Shown in pieces: positions 6,829-14,045 of a DNA stretch of 16,823 nt (its first letter is position 1; each line of letters opens with the position of its first letter). Location: assembly GCA_023301665.1 (NCBI GenBank), contig JALZUL010000279.1, positions 1 through 16,823 of the forward strand, written 5' to 3'. The notes beneath the pieces are model-generated. The model was not told where the DNA came from and did not search any database. It saw nothing but the letters and a program-made list of their open reading frames with translations. Both the position numbers and the translations under genes were made by a program. The stretch comes from Ascidiaceihabitans sp. Its GTDB lineage: Bacteria > Pseudomonadota > Alphaproteobacteria > Rhodobacterales > Rhodobacteraceae.

Positions 6829-7755
6829 TTACCGGCCCAAGCAATAACGCATGATCGCTTTTTGGGCGTGCAAACGGTTTTCCGCTTCGTCAAAGATGAC
6901 TGAATTCGGCCCATCCATAACTTCGCTGGTCACTTCTTCTTCGCGGTGAGCTGGCAGGCAGTGCATGAACAATGCGTCGTCTTTGGCTTTGTCCATCAAG
7001 TGTTGGTTCACCTGATAGGGGCGCAACTGATTGTGACGGCGTTCTTTCGTGGATTGACTGTCGTGCATCGAAACCCAAGTGTCCGCGACAACAAGATCAG
7101 CGCCTGCAACTGCTTTTTCAGCGTCCCGTTCGATTTGAATGGAACACCCAGCTTTGCGCGCAAGACCGACAAATTCATCCTCTGGATCCAGCTGAGCAGG
7201 CCCTGCAAAAGTCAGGTCAAATTCGAATTGCGCCGCAGCATGCAAGAACGAGGCACACACGTTATTACCGTCCCCACACCAAACAACCTTTTTCCCTTTG
7301 ATCGGGCCGCGATGTTCTTCGTAGGTCATAACATCAGCCATGATCTGACAAGGATGCGTGCGATCTGTCAGCCCATTGATCACCGGTACATCTGCATATT
7401 CCGCCATCTCTAACAAAACGGTTTCGTCAAAGGTACGGATCATGATCAGATCAACGTAACGCGATAGAACCCGCGCCGTATCGGCGATCGTCTCGCCATG
7501 CCCAAGCTGCATGTCCGACCCAGATAGCACCATCGTTTGCCCGCCCATTTGGCGAACGCCAACGTCAAACGAGACGCGTGTGCGTGTCGATGGTTTTTCA
7601 AAGATCAAAGCAACCATATGCCCATCAAGCGGCTGTTGCGCGTCAGGGGTTGCACGTGGTTGTCCAAGACGCGCTGTTTTCATCGCTTTCGCATCATCAA
7701 TGATAGCGCGCAGTGCCTTTGGGTCAGTTTTGTGGATATCAAGAAAGTTATTCAT
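6829..7755 (-). CDS. argF: ornithine carbamoyltransferase
   Basis: The enzyme joins carbamoyl phosphate and ornithine to form citrulline in cytoplasmic arginine biosynthesis. The 308 residues equal the family length. The carbamoyl phosphate loop STRTR is at 56-60, within FEKPSTRTRVSFDVG. HPCQ is at 134-137, the ornithine-binding segment DTWVSM at 225-230, and the catalytic-site motif HCLPAHR at 265-271. These separate it from aspartate carbamoyltransferase. The ATG at 7755 has only a weak AGAG ribosome site. The gene follows argD on the same strand after a 70-base gap containing a perfect hairpin, matching the argD-argF operon order common in alphaproteobacteria. Its downstream side borders an IS remnant. 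Confidence 0.95.
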   Translation of the reverse strand: MNNFLDIHKTDPKALRAIIDDAKAMKTARLGQPRATPDAQQPLDGHMVALIFEKPSTRTRVSFDVGVRQMGGQTMVLSGSDMQLGHGETIADTARVLSRYVDLIMIRTFDETVLLEMAEYADVPVINGLTDRTHPCQIMADVMTYEEHRGPIKGKKVVWCGDGNNVCASFLHAAAQFEFDLTFAGPAQLDPEDEFVGLARKAGCSIQIERDAEKAVAGADLVVADTWVSMHDSQSTKERRHNQLRPYQVNQHLMDKAKDDALFMHCLPAHREEEVTSEVMDGPNSVIFDEAENRLHAQKAIMRYCLGR

Positions 7756-7779
7756 ATTAATGCTCTGTGTTGGATAGCA

Positions 7780-7799
7780 CTAAGGTCACACGACCTTAG
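7780..7799 (-). promoter_or_regulatory. perfect intercistronic hairpin between argD and argF
   Basis: CTAAGGTC and GACCTTAG form an eight-base-pair stem around a four-base loop, starting 26 bases after the argD stop and ending 24 bases before the argF start. No T-tract follows, so it is unlikely to be an efficient intrinsic terminator. It could stabilise or mark a processing point in the argD-argF message, or act as a DNA operator. Confidence 0.5.
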
Positions 7800-7825
7800 C
7801 GCTCAAATTTCGTTAACCGGGCTAC

Positions 7826-9001
7826 TCAGGCCATGGCGACGGCTGTGGCTGCAATATCAAGGCGGGTTATCGCCTCGGCGATTTCTTCGTCGGTGATGGT
7901 AAGCGGGGGCAGCAAGCGCACGACGTTATCAGCCGCTGGCACTGTGATAACATCAGCGTCATACCCTGCATTCACCACATCAATGTTAGTTGCTTTGCAT
8001 TTCAAACCCAGCATCATTCCTGAGCCTCTAACGGAGTCGAAAACATCAGGGTGTGACGCCACCAAACCCTCAAGCTTTTGACGCAGCGCACCTGATTTTC
8101 GGTTCACATCTTCTAAGAACTCTGGCGTGTTCACATGATCAATCACTGCACACCCAACAGCGCACCCAAGCGGGTTGCCCCCGTAGGTCGAACCATGCGT
8201 GCCAGCGGTCATACCTGAAGCCGCGTCCTCAGTCGCCAACACCGCACCAAGCGGGAAACCACCGCCAATGCCTTTGGCAACCATCATGATGTCCGGCGTG
8301 ATCCCAGCCCATTCATGTGCAAACAATTTACCAGTCCGCCCCACACCGCACTGGACCTCGTCCAAGATCAACAAAATGCCATGAGTGTCACATAATTTGC
8401 GCAAGCTCTGTAGCTCATGATCAGATAGAGGCCGAATGCCGCCCTCTCCTTGCACCGGTTCGATCATAATTGCTGCCGTCTTGTCAGACACGGCTTGGGC
8501 AAGCGCCTCTTCATCGCCAAACGCCAGATGGGTAAAGCCACCCAGCAATGGACCAAACCCTTTGGTCATCTTTTCAGAGCCAGCCGCCGCAATACCCGCA
8601 GCTGAGCGACCATGGAATGAACCATCGAACGTGATGATCTCAACACGATCTTCTTGTCCTTTGTCATACCAATATTTGCGGGCCATTTTTACAGCCAACT
8701 CACAAGACTCTGTGCCGGAGTTGGTGAAAAACACAGTGTCGGCAAATGTCGCATCAACCAACTTATCCGCCAACATTTGTTGTTGCGGGATGTGATACAG
8801 ATTTGACGTATGCCAAAGCGCATTTGCCTGATCTGTAATCGCAGACACCAAAGCCGGATGTGCATGACCCAGAACATTCACGGCAATTCCCGCGCCAAGG
8901 TCTAGAAAACGTCGCCCATCCGCCTCGATCAACCAAGAGCCTTCGCCTTTGACAAACGTCATTGGGGCACGAGAATAGGTGGGCAGAACAGATGCGATCA
9001 T
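7826..9001 (-). CDS. argD: acetylornithine aminotransferase
   Basis: This 391-residue class III, PLP-dependent aminotransferase would convert N-acetylglutamate semialdehyde to N-acetylornithine with glutamate as amino donor, the arginine pathway's transamination step; the family often also serves lysine synthesis as succinyl-DAP aminotransferase. Visible are the phosphate-binding NSGTES (94-99), the FHGR segment (129-132), the cofactor aspartate in LDEVQCGVGRTG (Asp214), and the Schiff-base lysine in VAKGIGGGFPLGA (Lys243). The ATG at 9001 is chosen because AAAGGA precedes it by 7 bases and the protein starts like relatives (MIASVLPTYSRAPMTF); the frame could open 31 codons earlier but without family resemblance. 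It is the promoter-proximal gene ahead of argF. Other omega-aminotransferases share these motifs, but the neighbouring argF makes ArgD by far the best reading. Confidence 0.93.
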   Translation of the reverse strand: MIASVLPTYSRAPMTFVKGEGSWLIEADGRRFLDLGAGIAVNVLGHAHPALVSAITDQANALWHTSNLYHIPQQQMLADKLVDATFADTVFFTNSGTESCELAVKMARKYWYDKGQEDRVEIITFDGSFHGRSAAGIAAAGSEKMTKGFGPLLGGFTHLAFGDEEALAQAVSDKTAAIMIEPVQGEGGIRPLSDHELQSLRKLCDTHGILLILDEVQCGVGRTGKLFAHEWAGITPDIMMVAKGIGGGFPLGAVLATEDAASGMTAGTHGSTYGGNPLGCAVGCAVIDHVNTPEFLEDVNRKSGALRQKLEGLVASHPDVFDSVRGSGMMLGLKCKATNIDVVNAGYDADVITVPAADNVVRLLPPLTITDEEIAEAITRLDIAATAVAMA

Positions 9002-9088
9002 CAGATCATCCTTTAGCAATAGGCCAGCAACACAAGAACGCGAGTTGTGCAATGGTGATGCGAGCAGGTCAACAATTTTGAAGATTTT

Positions 9089-9101
9089 GCGCAAATTGCG
9101 C
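9089..9101. promoter_or_regulatory. inverted repeat upstream of argD
   Basis: GCGCAA-A-TTGCGC is a perfect 13-base dyad about 88 bases upstream of the argD ATG. On the argD strand it lies upstream of TTGACC (9074-9069), a possible -35 for which no good -10 was found. It could be an operator for arginine or nitrogen control; no regulator can be named. The 296-base space 9002-9297 between the divergent argD and exporter genes otherwise shows only promoter-like segments and no gene. Confidence 0.35.
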
Positions 9102-9225
9102 GGAACACGAGGGCGATACGAGATCTACCCAATCAAACGGGGCTTACGCAGTAAAGCGTGGTCGTCGCAAAGCAATGATATGGCGTTTTGTGTTCATATG
9201 CCTCTCGTAAAAGGTTTCTGATCTT

Positions 9226-9255
9226 TTGACTAGTCCAAAAAATGCACCTCAAAAT
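9226..9255 (+). promoter_or_regulatory. possible promoter for the DMT exporter
   Basis: TTGACT (9226-9231), an 18-base spacer and CAAAAT (9250-9255) form a modest sigma-70-like promoter 43 bases before the ATG. The -35 overlaps an eight-base palindrome GACTAGTC (9228-9235), which might bind a repressor. The evidence is only consensus similarity. Confidence 0.3.
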
Positions 9256-9297
9256 TGTATCCTTGCATGATCTACCACACGGGCGCATAGCGGCGTC

Positions 9298-10182
9298 ATG
9301 ATAAAATCCCGCGCGCAAAACCCAATGCTGGCAGCCAGCTTAATCGTTTTTGCAACAGCCTTCATTGCTGCAACGACACTTTTTGCCAAAGCTTTGGGCA
9401 GCGATGCCTTTGGTACAGCTCTTCACCCCCTACAAATCTCGCAGGGGCGCTACATGTTTGCCTTTATCGGCTTTTCGCTTGCAGCTACACTCTTACGTCC
9501 AAAATTTGCGAAACCTCATTGGCATTGGCACATCGCCCGCAGCGTCTGTGGGTGGGCTGGTGTGACGCTGATGTTCGCCTCTGTCGCCTTAATTCCACTC
9601 GCAGATGCGACCGCAATCTCATTTCTGAACCCCGTCTTTGCCATGTTACTCGCCATCCCGTTGTTGGGTGAGCGCGTGGGCCCTATACGCTGGTCTTCGG
9701 CCATCATCGCCCTTATCGGCGCGTCCATCCTATTGCGCCCAACCCCCGCAAGCTTCCAAATTGCTGCCTTGCTCCCTCTAGGGGCTGCAATCTGTTTAGG
9801 GTTTGAACTCATTTTTATGAAAAAGCTCGCGGGTAAAGAAAACTCTTTGCAGATTTTACTGGTTAACAACCTGATCGGGTTAGGAATCTCGACACTGGCT
9901 GTCCTGCCCGTTTGGACCCCGCCAACACCTGCTCAATGGGGGCTTTTGGCCCTCATCGGTATATTTATGGCCATCGCTCAAACCTGCTTTATCAATGCAG
10001 TCGCGCGCGCTGACGCGAGTTTTGTCGCGCCTTTCAGCTACGGCACTTTGATCTTTGCGACACTTTACGACCTAATTTTTTATGATGTCTTCCCAGACAT
10101 CGTCACATGGATCGGCGCCGGAATAATCATCTCTGGTGCCCTTCTTTTGGCCATCCGCGAGGCACAACTGCGCCGCGCATGA
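9298..10182 (+). CDS. DMT-superfamily transporter with two EamA domains
   Basis: This 294-residue inner-membrane protein shows about ten hydrophobic segments, beginning at residues 10-32 and ending at about 268-288, in two halves of five, the hallmark of the EamA (DUF6) branch of the drug/metabolite transporter superfamily. The first half contains the characteristic stretch LADATAISFLNPVFAMLLA followed by LLGERVGPIRW (the 'E' of the conserved LGE motif). The second half repeats the pattern around ADASFVAPFSYGTLIFATLYD. Family members export amino acids, metabolites or nucleotides; this sequence does not reveal the substrate. The ATG at 9298 has a poor ribosome site, and an alternative ATG lies nine codons on (9325), just before the first membrane span. 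It is divergent from argD and followed by gcrA on the same strand. Confidence 0.85.
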   Translation: MIKSRAQNPMLAASLIVFATAFIAATTLFAKALGSDAFGTALHPLQISQGRYMFAFIGFSLAATLLRPKFAKPHWHWHIARSVCGWAGVTLMFASVALIPLADATAISFLNPVFAMLLAIPLLGERVGPIRWSSAIIALIGASILLRPTPASFQIAALLPLGAAICLGFELIFMKKLAGKENSLQILLVNNLIGLGISTLAVLPVWTPPTPAQWGLLALIGIFMAIAQTCFINAVARADASFVAPFSYGTLIFATLYDLIFYDVFPDIVTWIGAGIIISGALLLAIREAQLRRA

Positions 10183-10192
10183 CGGATCACGC

Positions 10193-10220
10193 TTGTCACC
10201 GCGCGCAGAACCATTAGAAT
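10193..10220 (+). promoter_or_regulatory. candidate gcrA promoter
   Basis: TTGTCA (10193-10198), a 16-base spacer and TAGAAT (10215-10220) each match the sigma-70 consensus at five of six positions. It lies just after the exporter stop codon, which would put the start of transcription near 10227 and give gcrA a leader of about 60 bases. That leader includes both hairpins listed next. No GANTC methylation site was seen between 10183 and 10285. Confidence 0.5.
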
Positions 10221-10243
10221 AGAGCGCTGAACAACACCACAAA

Positions 10244-10269
10244 GCGACCTCATCCATGGGTCGTTTTTT
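10244..10269 (+). terminator. terminator-like hairpin and T6 tract upstream of gcrA
   Basis: CGACC and GGTCG (10245-10249 and 10259-10263) form a five-base-pair stem around a nine-base loop, followed directly by TTTTTT (10264-10269). It can serve as the intrinsic terminator of the upstream exporter gene. Because the best gcrA promoter lies upstream of it, it may also act within the gcrA leader. Confidence 0.55.
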
Positions 10270-10273
10270 AGCT

Positions 10274-10286
10274 TAGGGAAACCCTA
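10274..10286 (+). promoter_or_regulatory. hairpin covering the gcrA ribosome binding site
   Basis: TAGGG-AAA-CCCTA is a perfect inverted repeat whose left arm contains the only Shine-Dalgarno (AGGG, 10275-10278) and whose right arm ends on the A of the ATG start codon. The hairpin would hide the ribosome site in the mRNA. The stem is short (five base pairs), so its stability in the cell is uncertain. Confidence 0.4.
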
Positions 10287-10852
10287 TGTCCTGGACTGAC
10301 GATCGCGTTGAAGTACTAAAAAAGATGTGGGGCGAAGGTCAATCGGCCAGCCAGATCGCAAAAGAGCTTGGCGGTGTTACCCGCAACGCCGTGATCGGCA
10401 AAGTGCACCGTTTGGGTCTTTCCAATCGCGCAACAACAAGCACAGCTGCCAAATCTGATGCAAAGCCAAAGGCCGCTCCCAAAGCGCCTGCCAAGCCCAA
10501 GGTGGAAATGAAAACGGAACCGGCCATCAAGCCCGTCGATCCGAATCTGCCGAAACCTAACCTACCAGCCCGCAAGATGATCATTCCTGCCGGTCAGCCC
10601 TTGCCGCCGCAACCATCCGCAAACGAAATCAGCCCCGAAGCTTTGGCCAAGGTGAATGAGATCGAAAAGAAAGCGAAGAAGCTGACTTTGATGGAATTGA
10701 CAGAACGCACTTGCAAATGGCCCGTTGGCGACCCTGCCACAGATGACTTCTGGTTCTGCGGCTTGACCGTTCAACAAGGCAAACCATATTGCGAAGCCCA
10801 CGTTGGTGTTGCCTTCCAGCCGATGAGCGCACGTCGCGATCGTCGTCGGTAG
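10286..10852 (+). CDS. gcrA: GcrA family cell-cycle transcriptional regulator
   Basis: GcrA is an alphaproteobacterial transcription factor that binds sigma-70 RNA polymerase and activates promoters carrying CcrM-methylated GANTC sites, controlling cell-cycle genes. The 188-residue product has the family's two ends. The N-terminal DNA-binding helix-turn-helix (about 1-47) begins MSWTDDRVEVLKKMW and continues through GGVTRNAVIGKVHRLGLS. The C-terminal sigma-binding region (about 132-176) contains LTERTCKWPVGDP, FWFCG and YCEAH. The linker (48-130) is low-complexity, rich in Ala, Pro and Lys (repeated KPKAAPKAPAKPK-type units), as expected for this family. Start choice is firm: MSWTD is the conserved beginning, with AGGG seven bases upstream. 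It has its own probable promoter and a strong terminator, so it seems to be monocistronic. Confidence 0.95.
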   Translation: MSWTDDRVEVLKKMWGEGQSASQIAKELGGVTRNAVIGKVHRLGLSNRATTSTAAKSDAKPKAAPKAPAKPKVEMKTEPAIKPVDPNLPKPNLPARKMIIPAGQPLPPQPSANEISPEALAKVNEIEKKAKKLTLMELTERTCKWPVGDPATDDFWFCGLTVQQGKPYCEAHVGVAFQPMSARRDRRR

Positions 10853-10913
10853 TCGTTAATCGTCCTGTTTCAAAGGCGCGCTAGACACACACCTTGATCG
10901 AAATTAACATTCT

Positions 10914-10948
10914 AAAGGTCCGCGCAATTTGCGCGGACCTTTGCTTTT
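10914..10948 (+). terminator. strong intrinsic terminator after gcrA
   Basis: The arms 10914-10927 (AAAGGTCCGCGCAA) and 10929-10942 are perfectly complementary over 14 bases around a single central T, and are followed by GCTTTT. The A-rich 5' flank and T-rich 3' flank allow it to work in both directions. It separates gcrA from the following ThDP-enzyme operon. Confidence 0.85.
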
Positions 10949-10964
10949 GAAATATTTTGCACGC

Positions 10965-10984
10965 AACTGTCACTTGATACAGTT
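10965..10984. promoter_or_regulatory. dyad operator candidate before the ThDP enzyme/CoA-transferase operon
   Basis: AACTGT-N8-ACAGTT is a perfect interrupted dyad 45 bases upstream of the ATG at 11030. TTGCAC (10957-10962) lies just before it and could serve as a -35, which would put the dyad over the spacer and -10 region, a position suited to a repressor. No regulator gene is adjacent, so the binding protein is unknown. Confidence 0.4.
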
Positions 10985-11029
10985 TTGCCCTCATGCGAGA
11001 CCTCCTCGACCCAATTGGAGCCTGACGAA

Positions 11030-12646
11030 ATGACTGCACCTATCCGCGCCGCCGATGTTCTTGCCCGCCGCCTATATGACGCGGGATGCCGTGTAGCCTT
11101 TGGCATGCCCGGTGGTGAAGTCCTTACTCTTATCGATGCCCTCGAAGCTGCTGGCATCCAATTTGTCCTCACCAAACACGAAAACGCAGCAGCCTTCATG
11201 GCCGAAGGTGCATGGCACCGCACAGGCGCACCAGGCATTCTTGTAGCAACCGTCGGACCGGGTGCTTTGAATGGCATCAACGCCGTCGCCAACGCCTTTC
11301 AAGACCGCGTGCCGATGATCGTGATCGCAGGTGTCGTTGATGCGGATGAAGCCCAAAGCTACACGCACCAAGTGCTTGATCAAAATGCAGTTTTCGCGCC
11401 CATCACGAAAGCCAGCTTTACCTTTAACACGGGTGCCGCCCACATTATCGCAGACAAGGCCGTGAGCATCGCGCTCGAAGGGCGCCCGGGTCCAGTCCAT
11501 ATTGACCTCCCCATCGCCGTTGCCGTTTCACAGGTGAATCAAGACGCGCCTTTCAAACGTGCCCCCGCCGCCCCTGTGATCCCTGCACCAGACGTATTAG
11601 AGCAAGCCTCTGGCTGGCTAAGCGCCGCGAAACGCCCCGTCATCATTGCCGGTGTAGACGCCATGAACGAAGGGGGGAGTGACGCGCTCACGTCCTTTGC
11701 GACACGTTTTGGCATTCCCGTCATTACAACATACAAAGCCAAAGGGCTCTTGCCCGAAGATCATACCCTCGCTCTTGGCGGTGCAGGCCTGTCACCACTG
11801 GCAGATACGCATCTACTGCCATTCGTTCAAAGCGCAGATCTTATTATTTGCGCGGGCTATGACCCTATCGAAATGCGCCCCGGCTGGCGCAATGTGTGGG
11901 ACGCGAGCAAGGTGAATGTCATCGACATCACTGCAGAGCCAAACCACCACTATATGCACCAAGCGACCCTTAACATTATCGGCAATACACCTGCGACCCT
12001 CAAAGCACTCAGCGCAGCTGCACAGCCATGTGATGTGTGGTCAGGCAACGAAATCGCAACCACAAAAGAAGCCCTCGCAGCGTCATTTCCAAAGGATGAT
12101 ATTTGGGGGCCAGCCGCCGTTATCGATGAGTGCCGTAAAACGTTACCACGCGAAACCCTTGCCACTGCCGACAGCGGCGCACACCGGATTTTGCTGAGCC
12201 AAATGTGGGAATGTTACGAACCACGCGGCATGATGCAATCCTCTGCGCTCTGCACAATGGGCTGCGCAATCCCATTGGCCATGGGTGCCAAATTTGTCGA
12301 TCAAGACCGCACAGTTGTCAGCTTCAGCGGTGACGCAGGCTTCCTGATGGTCGCAGGCGAACTCGCAACCGCCAAGGAAATGGCACTCAACACCATCTTC
12401 GTCGTCTTTGTTGACGCCTCTCTCGCACTGATCGAGCTCAAGCAACGCCAACGCCAGTTGCAAAACAAAGGCGTGGAATTTGCCGAGCATGACTTTGCAG
12501 CAATGGGCCGCGCCTTTGGCGGCAATGGACATACAGTGCGCAGCCGCGAAGAGCTGAAACAAGCGCTTACCGCCGCGCAAAACGCCAAAGATTTCACGGT
12601 GATTGCAGCTGTGATTGAAAAAGGGGCCTATGATGGCCGCATCTAA
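11030..12646 (+). CDS. thiamine diphosphate-dependent acetolactate synthase-like enzyme, substrate unknown
   Basis: The 538 residues have the three-domain layout of the POX/acetolactate synthase family. The N-terminal pyrimidine-binding domain (about 4-170) contains FGMPGGEVLTLIDAL and the activating glutamate Glu51 in TKHENAAAFMAEG. The central domain spans about 185-325. The C-terminal diphosphate-binding domain (about 355-525) has GDAGFLM (434-440) and Asp462 at the second metal-ligand position, where many members have Asn. Such enzymes decarboxylate or carboligate 2-keto acids or cleave 2-hydroxyacyl-CoAs; the sequence does not decide which. The C-terminal region with LIELKQRQRQ differs from classical IlvB and from oxalyl-CoA decarboxylase. 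The ATG at 11030 is preferred (GGAG upstream); a TTG at 10985 would extend the frame by 15 codons into the dyad/promoter region. Its 3' end overlaps the CoA-transferase gene by 14 bases. Confidence 0.85.
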   Translation: MTAPIRAADVLARRLYDAGCRVAFGMPGGEVLTLIDALEAAGIQFVLTKHENAAAFMAEGAWHRTGAPGILVATVGPGALNGINAVANAFQDRVPMIVIAGVVDADEAQSYTHQVLDQNAVFAPITKASFTFNTGAAHIIADKAVSIALEGRPGPVHIDLPIAVAVSQVNQDAPFKRAPAAPVIPAPDVLEQASGWLSAAKRPVIIAGVDAMNEGGSDALTSFATRFGIPVITTYKAKGLLPEDHTLALGGAGLSPLADTHLLPFVQSADLIICAGYDPIEMRPGWRNVWDASKVNVIDITAEPNHHYMHQATLNIIGNTPATLKALSAAAQPCDVWSGNEIATTKEALAASFPKDDIWGPAAVIDECRKTLPRETLATADSGAHRILLSQMWECYEPRGMMQSSALCTMGCAIPLAMGAKFVDQDRTVVSFSGDAGFLMVAGELATAKEMALNTIFVVFVDASLALIELKQRQRQLQNKGVEFAEHDFAAMGRAFGGNGHTVRSREELKQALTAAQNAKDFTVIAAVIEKGAYDGRI

Positions 12647-13862
12647 CGCCACTGATAACTCCACAGAGCAGACCCCAACCGCTCTTGGTGATTTGTTCGT
12701 TCTGGACTTGAGCCGCATCTTGGCCGGTCCGACCGCAACGCAGTTGCTTGGTGACTTTGGCGCGACAATCATCAAAGTCGAAAACCCCAAAACGGGTGGT
12801 GATGATACACGTGGTTGGGGCCCAAACTTTGCCAAGAATGAAGATGGGAGCCCCTCCGACCTAAGCGCCTATTTCATGGCCGCCAACCGCAACAAGAAAT
12901 CCATCGCCGTGGATATTTCCACCGACGAGGGCCAAGCGACCATTCACGCTTTGGCCGCCCGCGCCGACGTCATTATCGAAAACTACAAACCCGACGGACT
13001 TGTGAAATACGGCCTCGACCACGCGACGATGCTGAAAAAGCACCCAAGCATGGTCTATTGCTCGATCTCTGGCTTTGGGCAAACAGGACCCAACCGCGAC
13101 CAACCCGGTTACGATTTGATGGCGCAAGGCTACGGGGGGATCATGTCGATCACCGGAGAACCTGAAGGCACGCCAACCAAAGTTGGCGTTGGGATCGCTG
13201 ATGTCATGTGCGGCATGTACGCCACCATCGGCATTTTGGCGGCCCTTCGCCACCGTGACAATACAGGCCAAGGCCAGCACATCGATCTAAGCCTTGTAGA
13301 TGCGTCGATGGCTTGGTTGATCAATGAGGGCACCAATTACCTCACCTCAGGGAACGCGCCTGTCCGTCGCGGCAATGCGCACCCCAACATCGTCCCCTAT
13401 GACGCCTTTGAGGCACGTGATGGCCATTTGCTCGTTGCAGTCGGCAATGATTCCCAATTCGCTCGTTTTTGCGATGTGATTGGCCGCAGCGACCTTGCCA
13501 GCGACACGCGTTTCACAACGAATGTCGGACGGATCGAACATCGCGAAATCCTTATCCCACATTTGCGCGAGACGCTCAAAACGATGGACAAGGACGATAT
13601 TTTACAAAAACTCCAAAGCGTTAAGGTACCGGTAGGTCCCATTCATACGATTCCAGAAGCTTTGCAAACCGAACAAGCCCTCGCCAGAGGCACTGTTGTC
13701 GATGTTCCCGCCGATGGAATTAAACAAGGTGGGGTTCGATTGTTAGCGAATCCGCTCAAACTGTCGCGCACTCCAGTGCAATACAAAGCGGCTCCTCCAC
13801 GGTTCGGACAAGACACAAACGCAATTCTTGAAACACTTAAGTCTCCTAAAAAACCACTTTAA
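12633..13862 (+). CDS. class III (CaiB/BaiF) CoA-transferase
   Basis: The 409-residue protein belongs to the CaiB/BaiF family, which transfers CoA between carboxylates (formyl-CoA:oxalate, carnitine, bile acid and related enzymes) or racemises 2-methylacyl-CoAs. Typical segments are VLDLSRILAGPTATQLLGDF (24-43), ENYKPDGLVKYGLD (116-129), SISGFGQTGP (144-153), and PGYDLMAQGYGGIMSITGEP (158-177). ADVMCGMYATIGILAALRHR follows, whose Asp190 is at the place of the family's catalytic aspartate. IDLSLVDASMAWL comes next. Two adjacent ATGs (12630 and 12633) follow AAGGGG; the second gives the better spacing. The start lies inside the upstream ThDP-enzyme gene, so translation is probably coupled. Substrate is unknown. 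After the stop only a weak four-base-pair stem (13884-13899) with a partly T-rich tail is seen. Confidence 0.9.
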   Translation: MAASNATDNSTEQTPTALGDLFVLDLSRILAGPTATQLLGDFGATIIKVENPKTGGDDTRGWGPNFAKNEDGSPSDLSAYFMAANRNKKSIAVDISTDEGQATIHALAARADVIIENYKPDGLVKYGLDHATMLKKHPSMVYCSISGFGQTGPNRDQPGYDLMAQGYGGIMSITGEPEGTPTKVGVGIADVMCGMYATIGILAALRHRDNTGQGQHIDLSLVDASMAWLINEGTNYLTSGNAPVRRGNAHPNIVPYDAFEARDGHLLVAVGNDSQFARFCDVIGRSDLASDTRFTTNVGRIEHREILIPHLRETLKTMDKDDILQKLQSVKVPVGPIHTIPEALQTEQALARGTVVDVPADGIKQGGVRLLANPLKLSRTPVQYKAAPPRFGQDTNAILETLKSPKKPL

Positions 13863-14045
13863 CGGATAAAAATAGCAGCAGATCGGCTGAGTTCCGCCGC
13901 TTTCTTAGGCCAACATGCCACTTTGCTCACAAAAGGGCTTCTACGCTTCACGGTTACGTGTGAAACGGGACCAAAGCGTATTTTTGAACCCCTATATCCG
14001 CTAAACAAAACTCAACAACCACATCGCCCAAGAGGTACATACCAC

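Noticed and set aside
11464..11740. A classical biosynthetic acetolactate synthase (ilvB) identity for the ThDP enzyme
   Set aside because: There is no small regulatory subunit gene (ilvH) next to it, the partner is a CoA-transferase, and the C-terminal signature differs from IlvB.
13884..13910. CGGC...GCCG hairpin followed by CTTTCTT as a terminator for the CoA-transferase gene
   Set aside because: The stem is only four base pairs with an eight-base loop and a broken T-run, too weak to call.
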